A stretch of 64,000 bases of DNA from Pyxicephalus adspersus (taxonomy: Eukaryota > Chordata > Amphibia > Anura > Pyxicephalidae): assembly GCF_032062135.1 (NCBI RefSeq), contig NC_092859.1, forward strand, positions 112,384,141 to 112,448,140. The letters run 5' to 3'. Below the pieces are notes generated by a model. The model did no database searches. It worked only from the letters and a program-made list of their open reading frames with translations, and was not told where the DNA came from. The position numbers were made by a program, and so were the translations under genes. Of this stretch, positions 1-12,260 are shown in pieces. The number at the start of each line of letters is the position of its first letter. Position 1 is the first letter of the stretch.

Positions 1-839
1 GGTGTAAGTAATAGGTCTTCTTTACCAGCAAACTAAATGGAAACTATTACTTCAGAGCTATAACAAATGATCCAGGCATTGAAGGACTGGGGGCTTTTTT
101 AGGACAGGTAAAACATAAATGGGATAATGTGGCTACCAGCACGTGTAATGTCAAAGTACTCAAGATACATTTCCTTTTGAGGACATCAAACTTTATGCCA
201 GAGCTGTAATAACAACTCCGGGCTTCAATCAGATCCCAAATTATAACAGCAGAGCGGAAAGTAATGTCGGAAGTATTTACTGTGCAGCCAAATAATTACA
301 CCTGGGACAACATTTGGAACAGTGTAGAGCACTTTCTTTTCTCAGACTATAGTTGGCTTTTCTTTATGAACTGAAAACATTTGCTAGAAGAAAACAAATG
401 ACTTTATATTTTACCAGAAGCTGAATGATGGGCAGGGGACCTATTACATTTCACATAATTATGTTTTTTGACTTACTTTCTGGGTTGTCAAGGCATCTTA
501 AAATAGAAAGAATACAAACTATTATAGAGACACAAGATATAACAACAAGAATGAAGCCAGACACTGTGATCAATATAAGTTCACCAATCTGACCTTTAAT
601 AAAATCACTGTAGTGCAATAAATGATTGTGTTTTGGGCATGTGTTTTGGAATGAAAACAGAAAAAAGGTGATTCAGTATAGAAGGCTCCCTAGAAAAGAA
701 TGCTTTAGGATTTAACTAAAAATCTTTTCCAACATAAAATACAACCTCATAATGTACCAAACTCAGAGGTACACATATTTTACCTTCCCTTTTCCTTTTC
801 ACATATAAAGGAGCTAGGATATAAATAAACTATGGACTT
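1..839. other. AT-rich non-coding, nothing recognised
   Basis: No open frame of note, no terminal repeats and no gene-like motif were seen. Presumed intergenic or intronic frog DNA. Confidence 0.5.
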
Positions 840-891
840 CAATGTTTCTTAACCAGGGTCCCTGCAGAGGTTGTTGGAGGTTCCTTGAGCA
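840..891 (-). repeat. End fragment of a hAT-type MITE
   Basis: The stretch starts CAATGTTTCTTAACCAGGGT and continues with a CCTGCAGAGGTTG core. This is the reverse complement of the ends of the elements at 3501-3767 and 41378-41646, which finish in a GTTGAGAA-type terminus after a CTAGCAACCTCTGCAG-like core. Only about 50 bases are recognisable. Confidence 0.45.
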
Positions 892-1408
892 ATAAACAAT
901 GTTGCCTGTCATTAAAACAGCTGAGAATCAGGTATTGTTCTTATCTTTAAAAATGAATTTCTTCACAATGCCTACAGCTACGGAGGGCTTGGTTTAAAGT
1001 GCTTTTACTGGATGCAGGTTGACTTTAGGCATATTTTCAGTGTAATGCTAACTGTTGAAGGTTATTTTTTATGTGGAAAACACAAGGATTTGAAATTCAT
1101 ACTGACACCATGAAATTGGAAATAAAGTTAGTATGGAAAATTCTGTCAGGTATGTATTTTTATAAAAGGAGAAACTTTATATGTTTCCACTGTCATAGAT
1201 GCTTCTACCTACCGTCTGCTTTTTTTTGTGTCCACTAAACCACACATGCAAGTCAGTGCCCAGTATTGGCCAATGGTAAATGTAGCCAACAGTAGGCCCC
1301 TATGGCTATGGGGCCCCTTGTCAGCTAAGGAGGTCCTTCATGGAGTGGCACACTTTGAACCACCTTATGTCTGCCCATGGTCTTGGCACATTTCTGTGCT
1401 GGAACATT
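892..1408. other. Non-coding, nothing recognised
   Basis: AT-rich at first. The last 200 bases (about 1215-1408) are more GC-balanced and hold two short overlapping open frames of about 60 codons without a recognisable motif. That part may be an unnamed repeat. Confidence 0.4.
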
Positions 1409-1632
1409 GGACCTGATTTAGTAAAGCTCTCCAAAGATGGGGGGGATAAACTTTCATCAGTGAAACTGGATGATTCAGTAATCCTGAAATGGATTACTTC
1501 AAAGCCATTTGCTTTTTGTTAGCAAATGTTTTAAATCCTTGACCAGATCCATTCCAGACTTGCTGGAACACCCAGCTTCACTGATGAAAGTATATCCTCT
1601 CGTTCCTTGCAGAATTGTAATGAATCAGGACC
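1409..1632. repeat. Palindromic MITE (GGCCTGATTTA family), full copy
   Basis: The two halves are inverted copies. The left end reads GGACCTGATTTAGTAAAGCT and the right end reads TGAATCAGGACC. Inside, AAACTTTCATCAGTGAA is answered by TTCACTGATGAAAG, and GAAATGGATTACTTC by a CCATTCCAGA segment. Relatives lie at 11314-11413, 32891-32973 and 47917-48110, with the consensus GGGCCTGATTTAT...AGCTCTCCA. It is a non-autonomous DNA transposon by structure; the superfamily is not decided. Confidence 0.75.
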
Positions 1633-1688
1633 AATGTAACTAATGCAAAGGGGTTAAATGTAATCAGGCCCAATGTAACTAATGCAAA
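1623..1688. repeat. Pair of 27-bp direct repeats
   Basis: AATCAGGACCAATGTAACTA plus ATGCAAA at 1623-1649 recurs with one change at 1662-1688, a period of 39 bases. The first copy overlaps the right end of the palindromic MITE, so the pair was probably formed by a local duplication of the MITE-genome junction. Confidence 0.8.
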
Positions 1689-2479
1689 AAGAAAAAAGCA
1701 CTTACTTTGCTAGGTAAATCAGTAATAATGTGCTATGTATACTTTCAATATATGGCAAAAAGTTTTCCAAAGTGTTTTTTTATTTTGGTGGTCTAGTTCC
1801 AATTTGATAACTAATAACAATTGCATTTTTATGCTTTGAAGATATAATAAAGACATTTCTTAGGTGGCAAATATTGTATATCAGGCTTTGGACCCAATAG
1901 ATAATTATCTGGCTACTTTAATAACCATTAGCAGACAATAATGCCATGGATCTGCTGTCTATAGAAATATAATGGAGGCACACATGTATCTATATTTCCC
2001 CTAATGTATCCCAAGATACTTCTTTTTTTTACATTTAAGTGGCAATGAAGTGCCTAAGTCAAGAATTTACAGAATCAGCATCTAGAAGTGTGAGCTATAG
2101 GTGCAAAAGGTAATAACATCTGGAACAGTTTACAACTTCAGCTAGACACCTACTTAATCTTCATTAGAAGATATGGATAACATTTCATAACTCTGCCAGT
2201 TGTGGGGTACAAGTGTTTTTTACACTTCAGTGCTGATCTATGTATCAGCATTTTCAGATTTTCTGCTGGCAAACTGGGAGATAAAAGGGAAAACAAAAGC
2301 CATATAGATGTGTTTTCAGTTTGCTTTTAAGAAAAATGTACTGAAACTACAGTGTTGCCTAAAACATTCCAATGCATTGTCTGTAAGGTTGAAAAAAGAC
2401 GTACATCCACCAAGTTCTTGAGCAATAAATGTTAGTGAAGGTTCTTATTTAGACAGGTCATAGTAGTAGTGGGCAATTT
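1689..2479. other. AT-rich non-coding, nothing recognised
   Basis: No coding potential, terminal repeat or motif seen. Confidence 0.5.
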
Positions 2480-2640
2480 ACTATTATTAATATAATTATT
2501 AATAAACAGTATTTATATTGCGCCAACATATTTTGCAGCGCTGTACATTAAATAGGGGTTGCAAATGACAGACAGATACAGACAGTGACACAGAAGAAGG
2601 AGGGGACCCTGCCCAAAAGAGCTTACAATCTAAGAGGTTA
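2480..2640 (-). repeat. LINE/SINE-type 3' tail fragment
   Basis: Read on the minus strand it ends with GCAGCG...TATGTTGGCGCAATATAAATAC followed by an imprecise TTA/ATT tail. The same tail closes the tRNA-derived SINEs at 15.2, 36.2 and 50.4 kb. The body (GGGTCCCCTCCTTCTTCTGT on the minus strand, and a GATTGTAAGCTC-like box) differs from the SINE body. It may be the partner LINE's 3' end or a second SINE type using the same tail. Confidence 0.6.
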
Positions 2641-3492
2641 CTCTACTAGTGATGAAGAGCCTGATATCCCTACAGGGCTGCACATATTATTCTGTAATAA
2701 TAAAGGGTAATGCTACAGAAAACTGTTATATACTGAACATAGGCATCGGAAATATGCTATATGAGCTGTTGGAGAGACTGGCACACTTTAGGAGACTATC
2801 AGAGAATAGTGATCTGTTACATGAGACTGCTAGTGATCACAGCTACGCCAGCCCCTTTACAAGTTAATTTTGTCTCATTTGTGCCTTCTACAGCCTCCTT
2901 ACACATTACTTCCTTGTGTTATTTTATCCTCTGGAAGATCTATCATAATATATTATATAGTAAAAACATTAACAAAAACAAGAGCCATTCTCTGTGGGAA
3001 TGACTGTCCTTTTCCCTAGTACAACTGTGGTTTGCAATCCATAGATACAAGATCTAGAATTTTTGTATTACTTATTTTGTTTTTGTATTACTTGTTTTAT
3101 TTTTCTGCAGCAATATAATCGTGGCCTTTGCCTCTAATAGATTTTACTGTCTCTAGGCACTACAGAAAACAAACATATCCAGGGTGATTAGAGTCATGGT
3201 AATTAGCCTAGTGACATAACCAAGAGAGTGAACACTCTGCTCAAGCTACATTTTCCTATGCATTTCTTTAGTTTCATTGTTCCTAGTATCTATGGAGAAA
3301 TATCACAAAATATATTTCTTACACACATTCCTGCAAACTGTCTTTTATACATGACAAAGTATTACTAGCAATCTTCAACTTGCACCCTAGGCCTGGCCTA
3401 TCTTGGCTGTGTAGAATCCAAGCTCTGTCTTACAAAGTACCTCTAACCTAAACCTTGACCTCTTCCCAAACACAAAACATAACCCTACAATA
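2641..3492. other. Non-coding, nothing recognised
   Basis: Two overlapping short open frames (2649-2867 and 2761-3003) show no motif and are judged to be chance. Confidence 0.45.
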
Positions 3493-3500
3493 GTTTATAT

Positions 3501-3767
3501 CAGTGTTTCTCTTTTTAACATAGGAGAACCTTTGAAGTTGTTGTAATATAGTTACTATATCAATAGCTCACAGTACATTAGTGTGGTGGTCAGTGGAAAG
3601 AATGCCTCTTACATTGCTGACCAGTGGGAAGGATGCCCCCCTTACAGATCACCAAAAAGATCATTAGTATCAGTCAAACTGTTCTGAGAGTCATGAATTG
3701 CTTAATGCACCCCTAGCAACCTCTGCAGAAACCCAAAGGTTTCACAGAACCTGTTTGAGAAACACTG
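3501..3767. mobile_element. hAT-type MITE with 8-bp target duplication
   Basis: The terminal inverted repeats are CAGTGTTTCTC at the left and GAGAAACACTG at the right. The flanks GTTTATAT (3493-3500) and GTCTATAT (3768-3775) match at 7 of 8 positions, as expected for the 8-bp target duplication of hAT transposons. The 267-bp body has no coding capacity. It contains two copies of a CAGTGG(A/G)A(A/G)G(A/G)ATGCC motif, at about 3591 and 3623. A related copy is at 41378-41646. Confidence 0.8.
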
Positions 3768-3775
3768 GTCTATAT

Positions 3776-5682
3776 CCTCATATAACCCAATCATAACCCT
3801 ATACATCCCCCAATCCCCCAAGATCCAAGACAAATTAGTTTTCCATATTAATGGTGCCAGCTTTAATGTCTATAATTGGTTACACCCTTGAAAACATTAC
3901 TTTCTATGCAGTAAAAGCTCTAATCTGCTTGTAAAGTTTGAATTTTATTTTCAGTCTTTTAAAAAGAGGCATTCATGGCAATAAAACATTAGAACTAATC
4001 TAGAGAAAATAATATAAAACAGTAGAATTATCCTGTCTCATAAGTGACATTACAAGTCACTTGTTCTGTTTTTTCATGCTTTATTTATAATTTACATTAA
4101 AAGGTCGTCACACAATAAAAGATATAAATTGAGAATACATTTCAAGGATTTAAAGGAAAGTAATTAATTTATCCACACAGCATTGAATGTGCTAAATTAG
4201 CAACTATTCCACGGCATACATGCTAAGAAAGAAGATGACATTCATTATTTAAGGTGTTGGTGCAATCGCTAAAAAAGGCTTTTCAAGGCACTGTGATGTT
4301 TTATATTTTAGGTTCTGTATCTATTTTGAGTGTTTCCATTTAAATTGTAAATATTACCAGCTAACAATATTGTTATCATCATCTTGTTGATATTTTTTAA
4401 TCCTCATCGCAGATTACAACTAACTAAACAAACTAAATACAAAATGGATAATTTCATTAAATTAGCATGAACATTTATTTTGTGCCTTGACAACATTCAG
4501 CTTTGCCTTGTCCTGAAGTTGTCTCTTTAACTAATTTGGCTGCCTATACAATGTCTTCCATATAAGTCTTGCAGTATCATCTATTCCAGGCTCATGGATT
4601 TAGAATTGTTTACAAGCCATGAGCTATTTCAGGGTTATTTGATTTACTGGCATTTTTAAGATAGAAACCTTAATTTGGCTTCAAGGGATATTAAAGACTT
4701 CTGGGACTTGGACACAGTGGTGAAAGACAGGATATATTTAAGCTAGAATAAATGTGTCCAAAATATGCTAGACAGTTTTCTTTGGCTGAGCATTAATATG
4801 GCAGGATTTAAAATTAAAACATGATTTAGTAAGATCAGGGAAAATTATTTCAGCTTTCTTGAAAACTTAATCCGCTTTGTTTCAATTGATGCAACAAGTA
4901 CATTAGATGTTGATGTGTATAGTAATGACATCATACATTTTCATAACTTTAAGTCAATGGACTTTATATGGACTTAAACAGGATTGTTACAAATAGTACT
5001 GAGGCTATAGTTAAGCATACATAAAATTAGTTTCCTATGGCAAGAGGAGAATAAAAAATGTTTTTCTTACACAATAGCAAATCTGCTGCCAGTTTTGCTC
5101 TCAACAGACCGATCTGATTGACAGGATTGCTAACTGTCCGCAACAGTGCCCTTCTGATTGTTTTCCTCAGATAGAAAGCAATTGGAATTCTGAGGAGGTG
5201 CTCAACTGTTTCCATTCAGATACCAGCTGTTCATTTTTGATTGACATTTACACATCTTATCTTGGAAGATATAACAAGATGCTGCAGTTTTTCTACATCT
5301 GATGCAAAAGGGAGATTCTTTGCAAGGAGTGTGAAATAGTCTTCCATGCCAAATTCAAACAACCATCTCTAAACAAAGGGATGTCTTTCACCTATTTGTC
5401 TTTCACGCTATATTTGGCGTTTTGACAAATATTTACATCTTTAGCCCTATAATTTGAAGGTTTTTTATCTATGCAGACTTCCTGACACCAAGGATAGGAT
5501 TATTGTATTAGAACAGGATGGTTCAACAAATTCCACCGTTCTTGGACAGTCAAGATCTGCGTTGTCACCTTCATGGTAATTAAGTTGTTTGTGTGGTATA
5601 TCCTTGCAATAAATTAAGGAAGCAGCTCTGAAAGCTGAGAAATGTCTTCCACATTACAAGAACAACTCCAAAAGAATGTGAC
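3776..5682. other. AT-rich non-coding, nothing recognised
   Basis: No convincing exon or repeat. A 62-codon minus-strand frame at 5027-5215 has no motif. Confidence 0.5.
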
Positions 5683-5944
5683 TAAAGCTACGTACACACT
5701 TCCAATAATTATCGTTGGTAAACCAACGACCAACGAACGACCAACAGTCCTGCACAATATCTTTGAAAGATCGTATAGCACCGATCCTGTACATGCAGAT
5801 AACGACACGATCGTTCAACGATATTGTACACATGATAGATGCGATCGTTTGAACGATACAGGAAGTGACGTGCACCAGAGGAAGTGAATAGTATATATAT
5901 AGATATAAAGAGAAATATAAATATAGATATATATATGTATATAG

Positions 5945-5990
<46 letters not shown>

Positions 5991-6230
5991 GAACACAATA
6001 CAGTGAAGCACCTGTACAGAATGTTCGTTCATCACGCATGCTCGGAACATGCATGATCACTGAACGACCGTACACATGATAGATGGTGAACGATCGTCGC
6101 CCAATCAGATCCGCCGGGCCCATAGTTCATTTCCAGTTTGTTCAGTTCGTCCGCGTCGTTGGTCACTCTTTCGTTCGTTGATTGGTCGTTAGTTTCCAAA
6201 GATAATTATTGGACGTGTGTATGCAGCTTA
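5683..6230. mobile_element. Harbinger-like MITE, 548 bp, with internal (TA)n
   Basis: Long imperfect terminal inverted repeats pair over about 40 bases. The left end is TAAAGCTACGTACACACTTC, then CAATAATTATCGTTGG. The right end read in reverse is TAAGCTGCATACACACGTCC, then AATAATTATCTTTGG. Both sides carry TAA next to AGCT, consistent with the 3-bp TAA/TTA target of PIF/Harbinger elements; a TTAA target (piggyBac) is an alternative. The centre holds a compound (TA)n/(GATA) microsatellite at about 5890-5983. A 16-base direct repeat, GTACACATGATAGATG, occurs at 5826 and 6070. The Tyr/Ile-rich frames in it are only read-through of the TA repeat. Confidence 0.75.
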
Positions 6231-7189
6231 ACTGCAAGTTTTCTTTTATACAACTCATGGTATAGACAGTAGCTTCTCTGAGGCAGTTGCATTCATGTTG
6301 AAGACATTTTAGCATTAATCCAAATAACTACTTCACTTCAATTAAGGGCACCTATAAATGAATGTATGACAGCACAAATAACAACAGTCAACGATTATAT
6401 CAAAATACAATTTGTCCCTGCCTTTTTCACTTACTAAACCAAAAATCAAAACACAATGAGGTAATAAGTAATACAATGAGAATATCTATTTAATAGTCCA
6501 AATGTGCTTGCATACTTCATTTCAGCTATTTCCTCTCATCTCTAAATTCAATGGGAGAGGCACTCACATATGAGCATAGTGACACCCAAGAATAGATGCC
6601 AGTGTACATTTCCCAGCATTCTTGCATCAAACCATGTATGTACCATTTAAAATCATCTACCATTATGCCATGTACCAAGTACCATGTATCTATACGAGGG
6701 GAGGAAAGTTGTGTACTTAAGGGAGGTGGGTAATTGTCAATTTGAGGATTCTAATCTGTAGCAGGAAACTAAAAGGGGCATGAGAGCTCATGGTTGTGTG
6801 AATAGGTGCACAACTACAAAATGTGTTTTTAGTTTTCTGGGCTCAGTTGGGTTTTTAGTTTAGTTTAGTTGCACCAAAGATCACTTCTTGTAAAGGTGAC
6901 ATGTCAAGGCTCTATAGGTTCAAGCAAATATGAGTAATGTGGCTCCATATCTTTTTTGGGTGATTTATTAGGATTTAACCCTAAAATCCCCCCCCCCCAA
7001 CCTCTCATGCTCAATGCAACGTTGGTGAGCGCTAACTGGCCAACCGGCCAACCTATAGTCAGCCTGTTTAGGCTTCTCCCAAATGATGTCTATTTAGATC
7101 TTCTTTACCACACAGACAATTTAAAAGTGCTTTGGAAAATTGTGGAGTTCTCTGAGCCTTCTGATAACTTCAAGCTGTGTTCACAGCAG
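6231..7189. other. Non-coding, with a C10 homopolymer
   Basis: Nothing gene-like. A run of ten C near 6988 precedes the next MITE. Confidence 0.45.
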
Positions 7190-7497
7190 TAAAGCTTTGT
7201 ACACACGTCAAATTCTTCTCGCCCGATAATCAGCTCGGGCGAGAATCTGGCATGTGTACAGCCCACGTCGTTCATCGTCTCTGAAACCGTCGTGGGGGAT
7301 CCACGGACGATGAACGACGAGCGATCCTGATGCAAGGATATGGAGAGAGCACACAGCGGGATGCCACTCTGTCATTCTCCCCTTCCCCTCTGCATAGAGC
7401 AGAACGGTGCTGTATGTACAGGACTCGTTCATGCATCGTGCAGTTGTTATCATTGGAAAGGATCTTTTATGAGAATTACACATGTGTAGGCAGATTA
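7190..7497 (-). mobile_element. Harbinger-like MITE, copy 2 (about 308 bp)
   Basis: It starts TAAAGCTTTGTACACACGTC and ends in a diverged inverse, ACACATGTGTAGGCAGATTA. TAA lies on both sides. The body matches the reverse complement of 51493-51803 along its length, sharing CTGTATGTACAG, TCGTTCATGCATCGTGCA and ATTGGAAAGGATC. A short hairpin, CTCGCCCGA...TCGGGCGAG, lies just inside the left end (about 7219-7242). No coding capacity. Confidence 0.75.
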
Positions 7498-10400
7498 AAT
7501 TTTCTTGGATATTATGTCTTCTGATCTTCAGTCTAGTATTTTGGTGTTGGCCCTCACTGTTACAACTTATGTCTGTGGAGGGTTCAGAATGTAAGAATAT
7601 TCCCATGTAAGCTTGACAAGGATATTGACTGATGCAAAATATTTTGTTCATTTTGGAAGCTGATGCAGAAGATAATTAATAAAAACAACATACCCAACAA
7701 AATGTAAGGGAACACATGAAACACAGTTCCTCAGAAGAGGATTTCTAATGAAGCATGGCGCCCTTTCAAGGTGATACATTTGCAATGGCTAATGGAAATA
7801 AGATTTATCTTTTAAACCTTATAAACATTTTTTAGTCTTGGGCACTGGCACCTTCCCTTGGTCACGTTTTTTAGGAAGGTGTCTAGGCAGCCTGCATTGT
7901 GTCTTCACCAGAGAGGATGACAGCCGCTATATTATAGTTCTGTATTCTATCACATATTTGCCTGACTCTCTCACACTGGCCACACAAGCAAGTCCATAAT
8001 TCATGTCTCAGTAATGTATTTATAAGACTGAAAGTAAGGCCAACTGTAATGCATCATCTTTCTTCTGCTACATCATTTAATCTGCAAATAATCATAGACC
8101 ATTGAAGAACAAATACCCCACAGTGTCTCTTTTACACAAATACAGTGATCAATTATATAGTAAATACTATTTATTCTGCTGTGCACATTTGTATTTGACT
8201 GTAAGTTGTATAGCATAGTAACTGGTCTCATAAATACATTACTAAGACATGAAATACGGACTTGCTTGTGTGGCCAGGGCTAAATTAGTTAGGAATGAAC
8301 TCTCCTACTTCTGTAATATCAAAAAATGAGTCTTATTTTGTAACTTAGTAAATATTCAGATAGCTAACAAGCCTCATAATAAAACATTTTTTATAGGAGG
8401 CTTTCAGTGAACTAATGTAGGTGTCTTCATCACAGACAGATGTATATTTGTCAGCAGGTAAATAAAAAAAGTGACTTACTACTTTTGTAAAATCATTGTG
8501 GAACTCACTTTCTTACTAACCAGGCTTTACTTCTACTACTACCACTACTTTAAATAAGTCATTGCCCATCCATGCTAACTACTGGTATACCCTCTTACTG
8601 ACCAGATGACACTTCAGTCCCCTTCTCAACCTGTGTCTGGACAGTCGTCCTCTTTTTTGCCTATGGAAAATGGCCAAAGCATTCATACTAATACATGTTT
8701 GGAACAGCAGAGAGAAAGATTGGAGCACCACTCTGTTGTCTATGGCCCTTGGACCTGCTCTAGTTTTAGTTGAGCTATAGTAAGCATTGGGTTAGTTAAT
8801 AATAATGTAAAGGTACAGTTATCTTTTATGTCCATCTGCTTTTTCATTACCTTTCAACCATATTCACAGCAGTTCGGCTGGCAAATTCCCTGGTATGCCA
8901 GCCATATGACTATATACTGCCTTCTCAGGCTCCATTCCTCATATGGCTGCACTGGGACCTGGCGATTGGCCTGATTTGTGTTCCCAATGCCCAAAAGTAC
9001 CAGGTAAGTCAATGGTCCTTAGCAGGAAATTTATCAGTACATAAGTAATGGCACTATACTCCTTACAGTAGGGTGCCTTCTTTGCATTATGTGTGATTAA
9101 GTGTTTCTTAGATTTTACTATCTTTAACACAGGTTTACTTTACAGAAGTCTAGAAACTCTAGAACTCTAGAAAGAAGAAACTTAAAGTAAAATGGGAAGC
9201 AAGTGTAGATTTAGAAAGCTATGTAAAATTGTTTCTCTGCTGAGGAATTTCATCCTGGTCCTGGTAACAAGTAATATCAAGTTATAGGTTACATAGGTTA
9301 TAGGTTAACCATTCAATGGGGACACATGATCCCATACAACTTTCTAAAATGTAAATCTTGGAGTGATTTCCTCTCACTGTCCCACTGGATTGGGAAGTGA
9401 TATCTCCTCGTCTGAACAAAGATCTCAAAAACTACATTATAGGGGACTTCCCTCTTCCCTAAAGTATCCAAAACTATGGAAAAAAATCAGTTCATACACT
9501 TTAAGCCTTAATAGGAAATCTGAAATCTTTCTAGAATTAACTGAGTGCTATGCTACAATATGCTATGGCACGCAGTACTTTTTCTGAGAACAGATGTGTC
9601 TCATTTAATTTATAAACAATGTCATACTGCCAAAATGCTTTGTTTTAAAGCAACAATACTGCAAAATATCATGCTTTGTAATGTTTATAGCAGAATGTTC
9701 ACTGTAAATGAGCTGAACAACACATTACAATACAAGCTATAGGGAAAACAACAATGGATAATTTGAGAAAAAAAATATCTGTATTGTGAGAAATATGTGA
9801 GGCTATCATTACAGACCTCCTAAGAACTGTAATCGTCTCCCTGATTCTGGCTTTAAATATTTTGACCTGCCAAAATTAGGCATCAGAAGAAGTAGTAGAT
9901 AAGAAGCATAAGCCCCCAGAACAAAAAGGTCACCTTTGGGTGGAGTGATACCTTATTAATTGATACATACATTGTGTGTGGGTAGGTAATATCTTAATCA
10001 TAATGGTGTGCCATAACATTTAGGTTGTACTAGGCAGAGCCCAAGACAGAGAAAGCTCTCTCACCCAACATCCATACATAACCCCCTAGTGACCTATCTC
10101 CAAAGTCTGCACATTATACATTCCTAACTCCGGTAATAAATGCTCACTTCAAAAGGGTATTCCATTTAATACTAGCTTACATGAATGTCCCTTCGTACAT
10201 GGGCATCATGGGAATGTCCCTGACACCTGGGTATGTGACCCAAGTCTACAACACTGAGTATTAGTGTTCAGTGGATCAGCATTTCTTCCCTGAAAAGCTC
10301 ACATCTTTCTGGGCTCCTCTGGCTCCGTTCCTTAACTTAAGTAAATTTTTTTAAGTTATTGTGTTTGACATTTAGCATGTGCAAATTTTTTTTCTTTCCC

Positions 10401-11313
10401 ATATAAATACAGTTAATATCTATTTTAAAAGATATAGTTTTATATACATATCTGGTTTGATAGCTTGTAATGTATGCACATATAGGACGGCATATTTACA
10501 AAATCCTTTCCATTTAGCAGGCAAATTTATTTTCTTAACTACTTATACATGGTAGATCTAATGTTTGTTCAGATGCTGCAGACCCAGGTAATAAAACTTG
10601 TGTTACACACCTTTTCCAATAGAAGAGATGAAACAATGAAAATATGTCTACAGAACAAGGAGATGAAAATCAAGTCTTACCAGTATATATGTATAATAAA
10701 TACCCACATATTATTTGTTTTGAAACACACATTTCCAAGCACATAGAGGTAACCCTGAATTCACATGATACTCCTTGCCCTCAGGTGCGAAACAACCCTT
10801 CAAGAACTGTGTACAAGGATTATCTCGGTCCTACACCCTGTTTCTGTATCTTTTCCAGACATCGCATTGCTGATCATTGATTAGGAGCTGCCCAACTTCT
10901 TCACACTTTCACCTAGTTAGAAGCATGCAATGTTGTCTGCTTTTTTAAAATTAAAATGTCGCTACTGACTTTCAAATCGTTTTTAATATTATTCAACCAT
11001 TTAAAATTATATTTAATAAGGAACAAAAAAGAATGTGCCATTCTTGACCACTTTTTAGCCTTTAGAATAACCTAATGGACAACTTAAGTATTGGGAGGTT
11101 TTCTTTTTGAATTAGGGTATAAATAATATATATATATATATATATATTTTTTTTTTTTGCTATGTGTGTCCTATTCTGAAGACATGATGGGAAAGTAATT
11201 TCTTGTCACAGGAATAGATGCCCATACTTTAGATCTTGAGTTTGTATCTGAGATCAGTGACCTACACAACAGATAATCACTAAAAAGATGAATATTGGCC
11301 ACCACAACACATA
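7498..11313. other. AT-rich non-coding
   Basis: No exon-like frame. A (TA)n tract followed by poly-T lies at 11126-11158. The stretch around 9300-9440 (CCATTCAATGGGGACACATG...GATTTCCTCTCACTGTCCCA) resembles 22720-22860 in style and may be a common dispersed repeat, but I could not fix its ends. Confidence 0.45.
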
Positions 11314-11413
11314 GGGCTTGATTTATCAAAGCTCTCCAAAACTGGAGAAGATAGACTGTCATGGTAGAACCTGGGTGATTCAGCAAATATGAAAGGTTTA
11401 ATAAATCAGGCCC
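11314..11413. repeat. Palindromic MITE, deleted core
   Basis: GGGCTTGATTTATCAAAGCT at the left and ATAAATCAGGCCC at the right are the two ends of the family seen in full at 1409-1632. The central half of the palindrome is missing, leaving about 100 bases. Confidence 0.75.
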
Positions 11414-11989
11414 ATGGTCTCAAACTGACAAAGTTTGTGTAAACTGATAATTAAGTGTACAATACAGTCAAAACTGATAAATTAAAATTGTAGTCCTCCA
11501 AATGCACTATAACTCAGCCAAAAGTGGATGCCAACTCCAATGGAAAGATCTTCCTTATGGAATAGTCATTCCTGCATATTGACCTTTAAATAGACCTTAA
11601 CCTTTATTTTGCTATTTTGCAGCCTGCATAATGTAACATAAAATAACGAACAAAAGAGGGGGGGGGGGGGGGGTAATATATACATATTCATGCAATGTTT
11701 ATTTTAATTATTGCTTTAAAGCTTTATTTATATTTTATAATAATTTATTATTGGTGCTACCTGTCATGTAGGTACTACATAACATTTTATTTCTACTTTG
11801 AGTCTATCAAAAACTGTACTTAGTATACTTTGTGAATGATCCAGATCTGATATGTTAAAATCTATTTCTAAAACCAAATATTTGCTTTGGAATAATTTAT
11901 GACTAATACAGGAGATAATTGAGAATGTAATTGTATTTTGAATGCTAATCTAAACAGAACACTGTTTGAAATATTGTTATTTAGCATCC
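11414..11989. other. AT-rich non-coding with a G16 run
   Basis: A run of 16 G at 11658-11673 sits in otherwise AT-rich DNA. Nothing else recognised. Confidence 0.45.
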
Positions 11990-12260
11990 TGCTATGTCGC
12001 CTTATTACCTTGAGAAAATAAAACCGCTATTATTAGATGCAATGAAAACAGCTTGGCCTGCTCTGCAATAGCTATTGATCTGCCGTCCAAATACAGCCAT
12101 TGGACTACTCAGATAATTATTTCCTAATACATGGCAGTTCTGGGGGTCAAGGAAGAACAAATCATTATGAAGAAATATTTGCTTTTAAGTTTAATTAAGC
12201 TTGTTGTTACTGGCAATCTCATTTGTATTGGCCATTGATAGAAGGAAAGTGCATGGCTCC
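11990..12260. promoter_or_regulatory. Candidate conserved non-coding element
   Basis: A repeat-free stretch of balanced composition with several homeodomain-like TAAT/ATTA cores (GATAATTATTTCC, TTTAATTAAGC) and CCATTG boxes (AGCCATTGGAC, GGCCATTGATA). This is only a resemblance to vertebrate developmental enhancers. Conservation is not visible from one sequence, so the call is tentative. Confidence 0.2.

Noticed and set aside
5654..6123. Three overlapping minus-strand frames of 102-114 codons
   Set aside because: Their length comes from Tyr/Ile runs read from the (TA)n tract inside a MITE.
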